Shown here piece after piece: positions 24,678 to 36,104 of a stretch of 64,000 bases of DNA; the first letter of the stretch is position 1, and each line of letters begins with the position of its first letter. Position numbers and translations under genes: made by a program. The notes under the pieces are model-generated. The model had not been told where the DNA came from and ran no database searches. It saw only the letters and a list, made by a program, of their open reading frames with translations. Origin of the DNA: Corylus avellana (Eukaryota; Streptophyta; Magnoliopsida; Fagales; Betulaceae); contig NC_081551.1 of NCBI RefSeq assembly GCF_901000735.1, forward strand, positions 10,201,227 through 10,265,226, given 5' to 3'.

Positions 24678-27600
24678 ATGATTGTCTTGAGTTGGAACTG
24701 CCGGGGGCTTGGGAACCCCTGGACAGTTCGGGACCTTTGCCGGTTGGTAAAGGAAAAGAGACCCGTTATGGTCTTTCTTATAGAGACCAAGCTACAAGCA
24801 AAGAGTTTGGAATTAATAAGAATAAAGACTGGTTTTAATAGCACTTTTGGTGTGGATAGTGTTGGCAAGAGTGGAGGCCTAGCTTTACTGTGGAAAAATG
24901 ATGTTAGCATTGAGATTCAAAATTATAGTCGTTGGCATATCAATGCGGTGATCAATTTAGTGCCGGGGACACAAGCTTGGAAATTTACAGGGTTCTATGG
25001 CAACCCCGATGCTAGTAAAAGACGGGAATCCTGGAGTTTATTAAATTATCTCCAGTCATTTGCTCCAATTCCTTGGTTATGTGCGGGAGATTTCAACGAA
25101 ATATTGGAAGAAAATGAGAAGTGAGGAGGGAGGCGTAAAGCACTGAGACAAATGCAGGATTTTCAGCAAGTAGTGGAGCAATGTAATCTGCAGGATTTGG
25201 GTTTCTCGGGTCCCAAATTTACTTGGCATAATGGACGTGTAGCGGAGGGTTTTACCCAAGAATGGCTAGATAGAGCTTTCGGCAATATGGAGTGGCGTGA
25301 ATTTTTTACGAACGTCCATGTGGAGGTACTGGTGGCCCGAAGTTCGGATCATGCTCCATTAATTATTGAATGCTCTACTGGGAGGAGAACCGGACGAAGG
25401 AAACCATTCTGGTTTCGGTATGAGGCTAGGTGGAGTAGAAAAGTGGGACCTAAGGAAATAATCAAGAGAGTTTGGAGGCAAAAGGAGAGGAAAGGTGACA
25501 CCTGGCAAGGAATTAAAAGCAATTTGGAGTGTAGTAAAAGAGAGTTAATGCAATGGAGAAAGAAGGAGGTCCCACCAACTGAAGATATCATTTCTCAAAA
25601 ATCTGCACTAATGCGTACTTTGCAGGAGGTAGAAGGTACTGCTAGGAGGGTTGAGATTAAAAGATTGCAATCTGAGTTGGGTGATCTTTTGGCACAGGCA
25701 GATGTAACGTGGAGACAAAGAGCAAAAATTCATTGGCTTAAAAATGGGGACAAGAACACACGATTCTTTCATGAATGTGTAAAACAGAGGAGATGTAAAA
25801 ATCTTATCTCTCAAATTGATGATGAGGAGGGACGGAGATGGTCTAACCCGAGAGAAGTTGAAAGGGCTTTTTGCTCTTATTATCAGAATCTGTTCACCTC
25901 CTCACTCCCTGTTGGGGTAGACGCAAGTCTAGCTTTATTTCCCAATAGAGTCACAGCTGAAATGAACTCCATGCTTGTTCGGAAACCCACCATGGAGGAG
26001 ACTTACACGGCTTTATCTCGAATGGATCCCATGAAAGCGCCAGGCCCCGACGGTTTTCCGACTTGCTTTTTTCAAGATCATTGGGCCTCGGTGGGCCCCG
26101 AAGTTGGAAAAGTCGTCTCCGATTTTTTCAGGTACGGAAACATTGACAAGGATATTAATTTTACTCACATAGCCCTTATTCCCAAGAATATTAGAGCGAC
26201 GAAAGTCACTGATTTTAGACCGATCAGTCTTTGTAATGTAATTTACAAAATTATTTCTAAAGTGTTAGCTAATCGGTTAAAAATCATACTTCCGGATATT
26301 ATCTCACCCAATCAAAGTGCTTTCATTCCGAGGAGATTAATTACGGATAATATTTTGGTGGCCTATGAAACACTTCACACTATGCATACTAGGATATGGG
26401 GCAAGGTGGGATATATGGCTTTAAAACTCGATATGAGTAAAGCCTATGATAGAGTGGAATGGATTTTTCTGGAATCGGTGATGAGAAAAATGGGTTTTGA
26501 TACGAAATGGGTGGGGCTTGTAATGTCTTGTGTTTCTAGTGTCAACTATTCAATAATTATAAATGGGGAACCTGTTGGTCTTGTCCGTCCTTCTAGAGGG
26601 ATTAGACAAGGGGATCCCATTTCGCCTTACCTTTTCTTGCTTTGTGCAGAGGTCCTCAGTTTTAAATTCCAACAGGCTGCTTTAAATGGAAGTCTTAAGG
26701 GAGTCCCTACTTCCCTAAGGGGCCCTAAGATTAACCATTTATTTTTTGCAGATGATAGCCTAATTTTCTGTAAGGCTAATTTACAAGATTGGGCCATTTT
26801 GTCAGAAATTTTGGAAGATTATGAGGCCGTCTCAGGGCAACGTTTGAATAAAGAGAAGACTGCTGTTTTTTTTCAGTAGAAATACTAGCAGGGAGGATCG
26901 GCTTAAAATCCAGAATTTGTCCGGGATACCCACTTCGCAGCGCTTTGACACTTATTTGGGACTCCCAGCTTTGGTGGGAAAATCCAGGACTAGGGAGTTT
27001 CATAAGATTAAGGCGACAATTAATAAACGTGTCAATGATTGGAAAGCAAAATTCCTCTCACAAGCAGGGAAGGAGATTCTGATTAAAGAAGTGATACAAG
27101 CGATACCTGCTTACAATATGAGCATCTTTTTGCTGCCCAAAACACTATGCAGTGAGCTGAATGGAATCATGCAGAAGTTTTGGTGGGGGCACAAGGGTAA
27201 TGTGAAGAAGATACACTGGATGAGCTGGGAGAAAATGGGGAGATCAAAAGCTAAAGGAGGTATGGGATTTAGAGACTTAAGTTGCTTTAATATGGCCCTT
27301 CTAGCCAGGCAAGGGTGGAGGATTATCCAAAATCCCGATAGCCTGGTGGGGAGCATTTTAAAGGCCAAATACTTTAGCCGAAGCTCTCTATTGGAAGCAA
27401 AAATTGGTAGCAGGCCGTCCTTTGCATGGAGAAGTTTATTGGCTGCTACTGCTCTGTTGAGGGAAGGGATGATTTGGCGGATAGGGAACGGGCAGAGTGT
27501 CAAAATCTGGGGGTCCAAATGGATTCCTAAGCCAATCTCCTTTACAGTTCAGTCTCTATGCTCATCTTTAGAAAGTGATGAAAAAGTAGCAGCCCTAATA

Positions 27601-28811
27601 GACCCACATTCAAGGGGCTGGAATGTTCCTTTGATACAATCAATTTTTGAGAGAGAAGAGGCAGAAGTTATATGCAATATCCCTCTCAGTAGATTTGACC
27701 GTCCAGATAAAATGGTCTGGAGAGCAACGCCATCGGGAATATTTACCGTCAGAAGCGCCTATTTTTTGGAGAAAGAAAGAATTCAAGGTGAGAGGGGTGC
27801 GAGTTCAGAAGGGAACGGCTGGGATTTTTTCTGGAAGTTGATTTGGGGCCTTCCAATCCCAAATTCCACGAAAGTTGTCCTCTGGAGGGCGTGTAGCAAT
27901 TTGCTACCAACCAGAGATAATCTTCAGCGGAGGGGAATGGACCTGGAGGTGGGGTGTTTTCTGTGCAGTCAAGAAACCGAAACTATAGTTCACGTGTTGT
28001 GGGAGTGTCCAGCTGCACGGGATGTATGGGGGGTGTGTGACAGAAAAATCCAGAAAATGGGAGTTGTGGGTATAGATTTTAGAGAGGTATTGGTGATGCT
28101 TTCGGAAAGATTTAGCTCTGAAGAGATGGGTTTAATTGCAACTATCGCCTGAAGCATTTGGAAAAGGAGAAATAATGTCTTGCATGGAGGCATTTTTACA
28201 CACCCAAACCGGTTGGCCTATGAAGCAAAGGAGACCCAAGAGATTTTCCTGGAAGTGAACCAAAATCAGGACCGGTCAAATGAAGTTTTAAGTGAAGCAG
28301 GTGTGGAGTTGGAAGTCTGGAGGTGTCCGCCACCTGGTTTCTACAAAATTAATTGGGATGTCGGTATGGATGAGAGGAATAATCGGCTGGGTGTTGGGGT
28401 GATTATAAGGGATTCATATGGAGAGGTCATCGCCGCAAGGAACTTGACAATTCAGACCAAACAAAACCAATTATAGGGGAAGCCATGGGAGAAGTTTATG
28501 CAGCAAAGCTTGGACGTGACATAGGTGTTCAAGATGTAATTTTGGAAGGGGATTCTCTGATCGTGGTTAATGCGCTTCAGGCTATGACTGAGGATTTAAG
28601 TCCTTACGGACACCTAATAGCTGATGCTAGAATGCTTCTACGACATTTTCGAACGGCTCAAGTCAGACATGTGAAGAGAAATTCTAATAAAGCTGCACAC
28701 GGTTTAGCTAGAGAAGCAGTTAGAAAGTGTATTGATAATATATGGATGGAGGAGACACCCCCTTGTATTTCTGATATACTTGCTCTAGAGCGTGCAGCTC
28801 TTGTAATTTAG
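24678..28811 (+). pseudogene. LINE ORF2: endonuclease, reverse transcriptase, zf-RVT, RNase H; four lesions
   Basis: The apurinic-type endonuclease opens with MIVLSWNCRGLGNPWTVRDL and reaches SDHAPLI near 25356. The frame is broken by TGA at 25122-25124 (EK-stop-GGR, probably from an Arg CGA). Reverse transcriptase includes KAPGPDGFP, LKLDMSKAYDRVEW, IRQGDPISPYLF and the catalytic FFADDSLIF, with the two Asp at 26751-26756 intact. A run of eight T's at 26866-26873 shifts the frame; one T fewer would restore FFSRNTSREDR. The zf-RVT region (VLWRACSNLLPTRDNLQRRG) follows, with TGA at 28150-28152 in place of Trp (IA-stop-SIWKRRN). The RNase H-like domain is frameshifted near 28470 and ends at 28811. 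It is non-autonomous as it stands. Confidence 0.85.
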
Positions 28812-29065
28812 AGTTTTTGAAACTCTGGATTTTCTCATTAATGACGAATTCTCAATGATTTTTACAAAAAAAAAAAATTAATTAATTAATTAATTTATTA
28901 TAATCACAATTACCTAATTTCAATCACATATTTCAAACAAATTATGTAAAGTCGTAAAACCTAACCTAAACCAAAACTAGTCCATATTTAAATGCATTTA
29001 GCATGGGGGCTTCTAATTAAATTAATTAATCTAGATAGGTTTGTTAATGTTTGTTTGTTTCTTTA

Positions 29066-29097
<32 letters not shown>

Positions 29098-29527
29098 CAT
29101 GTACACGCCTCTAAATTTGTAAAACCTAAACAACATAAAAACTAGCATTAAGTCAACAAATTGCATGCATGTTTACTATACCTACCATATATACAAAAAA
29201 ATTTAAATATAATTTAAATCAAATAATACACACAAATAAAAAATATATTGACAAATGCATTTCTTAATTTTTAATCACTAAACATGCATATTAATTTCTT
29301 CAAACCCCAAATGTTGCTATTTCTAACAAATTAAACACCAATATTGTTACACATTATTATCTCTATTTTCACAAATATATATATATAGTAGTACTACAAC
29401 TTAATCATGATTATAAATTTGTAGTCTTCAATTTATTTTTAAAAAACTTTATTAACAACCGATAACCATAAAATTAAAAAGCCTGAGTTTTAATTAGTAT
29501 TATTCTAGAGTAGTAATATACGTATAT

Positions 29528-29529
<2 letters not shown>

Positions 29530-29575
<46 letters not shown>

Positions 29576-29577
29576 TC
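29530..29577. repeat. Compound microsatellite (CT)n(TA)n
   Basis: A CT run is followed directly by TA repeats. The flanking CACTA interior, 28899-29940, is AT-rich and has no coding frame. Confidence 0.85.
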
Positions 29578-29946
29578 TACCGTATCAAAAAATCAAGTGA
29601 TTTAAGAACCACTTTTTATTTATTTAATTATTTTTTGAAATTAAATTTTTTATTAGTAGCTAGCTAGAGGTTTTATAAAACCTAGCTACGCACTAATTAT
29701 TTAATTAACTTACCATAATTAGTTAGGTTTTTAACTAATTAATTAGGAGGTGTCTAACCTATATAATCGCATTTGGTTTTTGTTATTTTTCAATTAAGTT
29801 TGAACTATTAGGATTTGTCTCTTCCCTTTTTGTGTTCTTTTTGTCTTATCTAGAAAGTATTTATAAAATATAGGTGATCATATCAATTTTTTTTTCCTCA
29901 ATAAAAAGAAATTAATAATTATTTAAATTATTAATTTTTTCTTTCT

Positions 29947-30400
29947 TGACGTGCCACATGTGACACATCAAGAAATACTGTCGTGTCACATGTAGCACGT
30001 TAAGAAATTTCCTAACGTGCCACATGTGACACGTCAAGATTTCTAGACGTGTCACTGTGGACACATCAAGAAAGAGCCATGGGAAGGCGCGCTTAGCTGG
30101 CCTTTTGACATGTCAATATTTATTGACGTGCCATTTTGACACGTCAATATTTATTGACGTGCTCTTTTAACACGTCATTATTGTATATTATTTAAATATA
30201 ATTTTTAAAAATTAAATTGAATTTAAATTTAGCAACGTGGCAATCTTTGGCACGTTGCTATTTATTGACGTGTAGAATGCGCCACGTTACTAAATAGTGA
30301 GGTGGCACATTCAACACGTCAATAAATTTTTTATTGACGTGGCACTTTTGCCACGTCCATAATTAGTAACATGGCATAAAGTGGTTTACTGTTTGCCACG
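29947..30400. repeat. CACTA subterminal repeat array, right end
   Basis: Nine exact ACGTCA/TGACGT copies lie here with related ACGTGGCA variants, mirroring the left array. The same core in both arrays supports a single element spanning 14348-30433. Confidence 0.8.
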
Positions 30401-30754
30401 TAAAAAAAAAAAAAAGACCATTTTTTTGTAGTGTTCTTTTTATACCTTTCATAACCTTCTAGCTATGTTTTACTAAGACAAACACTCGTTTAACATAAAT
30501 AAATATGCCACAAACACAACCTCTCTTCTCATCACCTTTCTCCTCTGTAAGATTTGTTTTGTGTTTATGCAACTAAGTACTAGAAAATTATTTCTAAATT
30601 CAAATTGAATTGTAAAATAAGTTGATTTCCTGGCCCAACGCAATCAAAGGAAACATGATCCTCTCCAGTTCAAATGAATTAAATAATATCCAGTTAATTA
30701 TAGTGGAGGGTATTTTTGTTTTTTTTTTTTCACTTTTTGAAGAAACAAAAACAC

Positions 30755-31135
30755 TTTCCACTATAACTAACGGAATATTATCAAGATCAAATGAAATAAA
30801 GAGTATCATAATTCCAATCCAAAGAAGGGCACAATAAAAACCATACCAGTAATGAAAATGAAAATGAAATGTGAAACCATTAATGTCTTAGAAACTTTAA
30901 TATAAATTTTTTTTCACGGATTTTAAGTCACATACACTTTTTGAGAAGACAAAAATACCCACCACTATAACTAACTGAATATTATCCAGTTCAAATGAAT
31001 TGGAGTGACCAATCCAAAGAGGCAACAGTAAAAAACACCAATAATGAAAATGAAATGTGAAACCATTAATTTCTTAGTTACTTGAATATAAATTTTTCTT
31101 CACGGATTTCAAGCCATGTACACCTTCTGTGAAAC
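30755..31135 (+). repeat. Diverged tandem duplication of about 190 bp
   Basis: Phrases recur in order in both halves: CCACTATAACTAAC, GAATATTATC, CCAATCCAAAGA, AATGAAAATGAAATGTGAAA, CCATTAAT and TTCACGGATTT. The first copy is about 30755-30955, the second about 30960-31135. A third partial piece in inverted orientation lies near 30660-30725. Confidence 0.6.
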
Positions 31136-31156
31136 CCGCTCCCCAACCCACTAGAT

Positions 31157-31364
31157 AATTAAAAGGAAAAAGTCTGCATACTCCCCTCAAATTATCACCC
31201 AATTGAATTGACAATGTTCCTCTTAAACTTTCAATTGTGATAATGTCACCCCAAACTACCAAAAATTGTCAATGTTCCCCCGATGACGAAATTACCTTTA
31301 GTAAAATAAAAACAAAAAATACAAAAACTTCTAGAAAAAAACCTAAAACTACAAAAAAAAAAAG

Positions 31365-31398
<34 letters not shown>

Positions 31399-32006
31399 AT
31401 ACAAAGGGTGGCAAATTTAAAATTAAAAAGAAAATCCTTTGTGTAAGAACAAAAAAATAAAAAATTTCGATTTTTTTTTTGTTATGAAAAATGAAAATTT
31501 TTGTTTTTTTGTTTGTCTTATAACTTTTTAAAATAAAGATTTATGTTTTTTTTAAAAAAAAATTAACAATTTTCGTTTCAGAAAATAAAAACTTTCATTT
31601 TCTAAAAAAAAAATTTTTAATTTTTTTTTTCTTTTAAATAAAAATTTCTGTTTTTTTTTTTTTTTAAAAAAAAAAATCGTCTAAAAAAAATATTCATTTA
31701 AAAAAATCATTTTTTTAAATTAAAAATTTTCGTTTAATTTTTATTTATTTTTATTTTATTTTTTTGAAAAAAATCGTTCTATTCAAATTAAAATTTTTCG
31801 TTTTGAAAAAGATATTATATTATTATTTTTTTTTGAATTTATAGGGTTATTTTTGTCTTATTGAGAAAAACATAGGGCCATTTTTATCTTTTTGCTAGCA
31901 TTAAGTAGGACATTGACAATGTTTTGGCAGTTTGAAAAGTTTGTGGAGGACATTATCAATTTGGTAGTAGTTTGAGGGGAGTACGTGGACTTTACCCTAA
32001 TTAAAA
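31157..32006. mobile_element. Foldback MITE with 8-bp target duplication
   Basis: The body at 31165-31998 starts GGAAAAAGTCTGCATACTCC, then CCTCAAATTATCACCCAATTG. The right end in reverse complement reads AGGGTAAAGTCCACGTACTC, then CCTCAAACTACTACCAAATTG. The inverted termini are about 45 bp. AATTAAAA flanks both sides (31157-31164, 31999-32006). An 8-bp duplication suggests the hAT superfamily. It is the same family as 4828-5412. Confidence 0.75.
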
Positions 32007-32404
32007 ATATGAAAAATTGAGAAACTATTTGTACACAGACCACACACGTCATCTATATCCAATAATAATGACTCATTTCGTACATTCAAATAACAAGTTT
32101 AAAAATGACATATATTATAGAAGAGTGTTAGGCTTACTAATAAATTTTACGAAAAAAAATTTACAAATTACTGTGTCACAATATGATTGAAAGTGAGATA
32201 AATTTAAATTTTGAGAAACTCAATCATATTGTGCAAATCAGTTGGTAAAATGATTTTTTATAGATTTGCTTGTAAGCCTAACAGTTTTCTATATTATATA
32301 GAAGAACAAAAAGAATAATAATCAACGTACTAGCGTTTGTCTTAGTAAAACTGACTGTTGGAATGCTTGGAGCTGGGCAGCAACAGAAACTCCATGGCCT
32401 GATA

Positions 32405-32540
32405 GACACTCTAAGAGAGGGATCCAGATCCCCTCATATTAGAGGGAGAATATGAGACTCTCATATTATTCATCTTGACCGCCCATTTTCATCCAACAGC
32501 CCACACCACGCCACGTGTCCCACTCAAACTTATATAATAA
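32405..32540. mobile_element. Partial copy of a GGATCC-ended MITE family
   Basis: GAGAGGGATCCAGATCCCCT and the phrase CCACGCCACGTGTCCCACTC resemble the ends of the element at 59404-59880 (GATGCCACGTGTCCCACTA). Only one end is recognisable. The stretch 32540-33590 is otherwise non-coding repeat debris. Confidence 0.35.
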
Positions 32541-33599
32541 AATATTAATTAGATTTTTAAAAAGAAATTAAAAATAGAAATAATAAAAAATTAAAATCAA
32601 ATAAAAGAGAGAGAGATGGAAAGAAAATTAATTAAGAGAGGAGGGCAGTAGCTGGGACGTCTTGTCCCGCACCTCCCTCTCATTAAAAGAAATGACGTCA
32701 AGCATGAAAGTGACTAGGGGCGGCATTATGATTTCAAATTTTTGTTTGGGGTGGCCGGAGATAAAGATCGGTTTGGGTTTATGATTGCAAAAAGTGCGAC
32801 TACAAAATAACGATTTTAAAATTTGCAATTTGACAACTCAATTTTTTAAAAATACAGTTGAATATTTGGTAAAATTATGATTTTATTTTTACCATCGCAG
32901 TTAAGATTTTAAAGTAGTGTGTTGCCTGCAATGTGAAAACATAGTTATTTATACGTTTTCAAATCGTATTTTTTTTTCTTAAATCCACTCCCAAATGATA
33001 TACTTTTATGTTTTAATTTAAAAATCCCACTCTCAAATACACTCTCTTTAAGTTCTTTAGTATCATTGTTTTCAATAATAGAAACATGCATGAAGAGTAG
33101 TACAAATTAAAGTTAAATCAAGATGGACCAAAATCCTTAAAATAATGAACATGGCGTTGAAATATTAAGATTTCAAATATGTCTTTTCCTTTGGGAAAGA
33201 TTGATAAGATATAAGAGATTAAAATTTGAATAGTTAGTAGGAAAATAATTAAATAAAGATTTGGAGCACACCAGTCGGAACTGGGACGTTCCCTGTTGGA
33301 ATAAGTAGGAACAAACACATTAGAGAATTAAAAAAAAAAAAAAACGAAAAAAAAAATGAAGAAGATTATACGTGAGTCTGATGGGTGGGCCTCATTGCTC
33401 ATTGGGCTAGTGATGAGCCATATGGGGCATCAGAGAGTGCCAAAATTGATGGAAACTTTGGGGTGGGCTAAGGCAAAATCTTGGGGGTAAAGACAAAAAC
33501 TTGCAGGCGCTGCCCTTCATGTAAAATTGCTCTGGTTATAAGAATTTCAAAAATTTTAGGGGTTGCCATGGTCCGCCAACCTACAACGTGGATCCGCCC

Positions 33600-33896
33600 C
33601 TGAAGGTGACGTGGTTTAACAGTAAATAAAGCCAACCTATACACCTTGTTTACTATTAAACGACGCATTTTTAAAAAAATGAAGTCGTTTCAATAATAAA
33701 CGACTTCACTTTTTATTGTAGTTTATTGTTCAGACGTCTATCATCAAAAGTGACGTCGTTTAAAATGGAAACAATTTCATTTTTTTTAAGTTTATATCAT
33801 TTATATATAAGTGATGTAAAAATAATGTTTTTGCGCCGTTTATATAAAACAACAAAAACAAAAACGACATAAAATGTTGTGTTTTTTTGTAGTATA
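33600..33896. mobile_element. Possible CACTA end remnant
   Basis: Repeats of an AACGAC/GTCGTTT core (for example GAAGTCGTTT, AACGACTTC, GACGTCGTTT) lead to TTTTTTTGTAGTA at 33884-33896, one base off the CACTA terminus TTTTTTTGTAGTG. No partner end was found. 33900-34571 has no supportable gene. Confidence 0.3.
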
Positions 33897-34571
33897 CCCC
33901 TTGAACCACTCGGCCATTGACAATTTAACCACTTAAGTTGTGCATGTTTATCAAGTTAATTACTACTTTCATCCAAAGAAAATAACAATCATGTTATGTG
34001 TGGATTAAGAAAGGAAAATGATTCATTTATATTATTTATTTATTTTTTTTTTTTTATGCATTAGATTTGTAGGCGACACGTGAGCCACATCCTTAAAGAT
34101 TGTTTCACACGTAGGCGACAAGTACCCCTCATCACACGTTAGAATCAGTACTTGTCATGTCAATTCATGTTACGTCATGTTGGAGCAAATAAGTCAAGAA
34201 ACCCTTAGAAAAATTACGCATTAAGACCCGTATTGACAACGTACTCCCGACGACCATTGCTTTAATTCAAGTCCTATTCCAGAAAAATAATGGGAAGAAA
34301 ATTTGGATGAAGATAAATGCTTACCACTTGAAAATTAAATTCGAGAATTGAAAATGGTGGAAGATTTGAAACCAAGTCAATTGAGTCAATGGTGGATGGA
34401 AGAAATGGCCCTCCACTTACCATTCTATCAGACTCTAATTATGTGTTGGAACAGTTTTCGACAAAGTGTAGACTGTGCGCTTTTCAGGGCCTTCTTGATC
34501 TTCAATACGTGCTCCAAATAGCTATGAAATAACAAAAGCGTAAAAGATCTGCCGAGAAAAGCTTTTTGGGG

Positions 34572-34671
34572 NNNNNNNNNNNNNNNNNNNNNNNNNNNNN
34601 NNNNNNNNNNNNNNNNNNNNNNNNNNNNNNNNNNNNNNNNNNNNNNNNNNNNNNNNNNNNNNNNNNNNNNN
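34572..34671. other. Assembly gap (100 N)
   Basis: Exactly 100 unknown bases; size is probably nominal. Confidence 0.99.
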
Positions 34672-34924
34672 TTTTTTTTTTTTTAAGATTGAATTTTTTA
34701 AATTAAATTAATAAAAAATAATATTTTAATCAGATAAAACGGTGAGTTTTGAGTAGACTAACGGAAGTTAACAAAAATTGACGGTAGGGAGTTTTCTAGT
34801 AGTTTCGAGTGACACAGGGACTAAATTTCCAAAAAAAAATACCCAGGGAGTTTTAAAAAAAAAACGCGTTTACCTAAGGATTTTAGATATAATTTCCCAT
34901 AAAAATAATAATAAGGGCCAAAAA

Positions 34925-35525
34925 CAAAAAATGGAAGAACATAAGCACCAGAAATAAAGATTAAAAAAAAGACAAAAATATGAAAATATTAATATAATTA
35001 AAAATAACTATTCTAGCAAAACAAAACAAAAAAACAAAGAAAAAAAAACTGTAGTATAATTTTTCATTTGGGAAACAACGATTGAAAAATTGAAAAGAAC
35101 TGTTATAGAAAAAAAAAATTAAAGAAAGAAAATAACTATAGTATAATTTTTTATTGAGAAAAAAAGAATAGAAATTCTCTCTCTCTCTCTCTTGTCTTTT
35201 TCCGGAATTGATTGATATAAATAGAAAGTAAAAGCAAAAAAAATAAATAAATAAATAGAAAAAAAATATATATAGGGGACAAAAAAAAATGGAAGAACAT
35301 AAGCACTGAAAATAAACATATAAAATGACAATACTAATATAATGGAAAATAAATGTTCTAGCAAACAAAAGAAAAAAGAAAAGAAAATAAGAAAAAAGAA
35401 TTGTAGTATAATTAATAATTTTTCATTGAGAAACAACTATTGGAAACTCTCACTCTCCCTCCCTCTCGTCTTTTTCCAGAATTGAGTGTGAAATTTACAA
35501 AGGAACGTTGAGATATAAATAGAAA
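34925..35525 (+). repeat. Two diverged tandem copies of a ~350-bp unit
   Basis: Copy one from about 34929 and copy two from about 35287 share ATGGAAGAACATAAGCAC, GTTCTAGCAAA-type phrases, TTGTAGTATAATT, TTTTTCATT-GAGAAACAA and CTCGTCTTTTTCCAGAATTGA-like ends. The long Phe-rich reading frames on the minus strand here come from A-rich repeats and are not genes. Confidence 0.6.
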
Positions 35526-35574
35526 GCAAGAGATGAAAAGAGAAAAATAAACAGAGAGAAAGAGAGAATTTGGG

Positions 35575-36060
35575 AATCTTTTATTTTCCCCATTAAGATA
35601 TCAATTAAATGCATTTCAAATAAAACCCATACGTTTTAATTGTCTCACATTGAGATATAAAGAGAAAGCAAGAAAAGATAAAAAGAAAAATAAAGAAAAA
35701 GAGAGAGAGAAAAGAATTTGTAAACATTTTGTTTTCTTCATTAAGATAGTTAAATATCTTACAAATAAAACCCATATGTTTTAATTGTCTCACATTGAGA
35801 TATAAACATAAAGCAAGAGAAGATAAAAAGAAAATTAAATAAAGAGAACTTTTTATTTTCTTCATTAAGATATAAATTAAATGCATTCCAAATAATATAA
35901 AGAGAAAGCAAGAGAAGATAAAAAGAATAATAGAGAGAGAGAGAGAGAGAGAATTTGTGAACCTTTTGTTTTCTTCATTAAGACAATTAAATATATTACA
36001 AATAAAACCTATATGTTTTAATTGTCTCACATTGAGATATAAAAATGTGAGAGAATTAAA
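35575..36060 (+). repeat. Tandem repeat array, units of about 130 bp
   Basis: Each unit holds TTTTCTTCATTAAGATA, ACAAATAAAACCCATATG, TTTTAATTGTCTCACATTGA and GATATAAAGAGAAAGCAAG. Four imperfect units with GA-rich linkers run up to the LINE fragment. Confidence 0.65.
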
Positions 36061-36104
36061 ACATATATCTCAATTAAAACAATCTTCCTTCTGCATAGAT
36101 TCAC

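Larger units (their letters stand above)
22982..28898 (+). mobile_element. Full-length L1-type LINE, inserted in the CACTA element
   Basis: Two ORFs in L1 order, gag-like ORF1 then endonuclease/reverse transcriptase ORF2, are followed by a poly(A) run at 28866-28877. A 15-bp candidate target duplication, AATTAATTAATTTAT, lies at 22982-22996 and 28884-28898; it is low-complexity, so support is moderate. The element body is therefore about 22997-28883. It lies on the plus strand, opposite to the CACTA genes. Confidence 0.85.
14348..30433 (-). mobile_element. CACTA (En/Spm) DNA transposon, 16.1 kb, with nested LINE
   Basis: The left terminus is CACTACAAAAAA at 14348-14359. The right terminus ends TTTTTTGTAGTG at 30433, its exact inverted repeat. 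Both sides are flanked by TTC (14345-14347 and 30434-30436), the 3-bp target duplication that defines the superfamily. Both ends have dense arrays of ACGTCA/TGACGT subterminal repeats. Inside on the minus strand are a TNP2-like transposase and a TNPA-like second gene, in the usual order reading from the 30433 end. A 5.9-kb LINE and a SINE are inserted within. Both transposase genes are broken, so it can move only if helped in trans. Confidence 0.9.
30467..32353. repeat. Segment bounded by 22-bp inverted repeats
   Basis: GTTTTACTAAGACAAACACT starts about 30467, and its near reverse complement AGCGTTTGTCTTAGTAAAAC ends about 32352, with two mismatches over 22 bp. The segment holds a tandem duplication and a MITE and no gene. 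It may be an old DNA transposon, but I could not find a clear target duplication. Confidence 0.35.

Noticed and set aside
34961..36030. Long Phe/Ile-rich minus-strand reading frames
   Set aside because: They arise from A-rich tandem repeats and lack any conserved motif.
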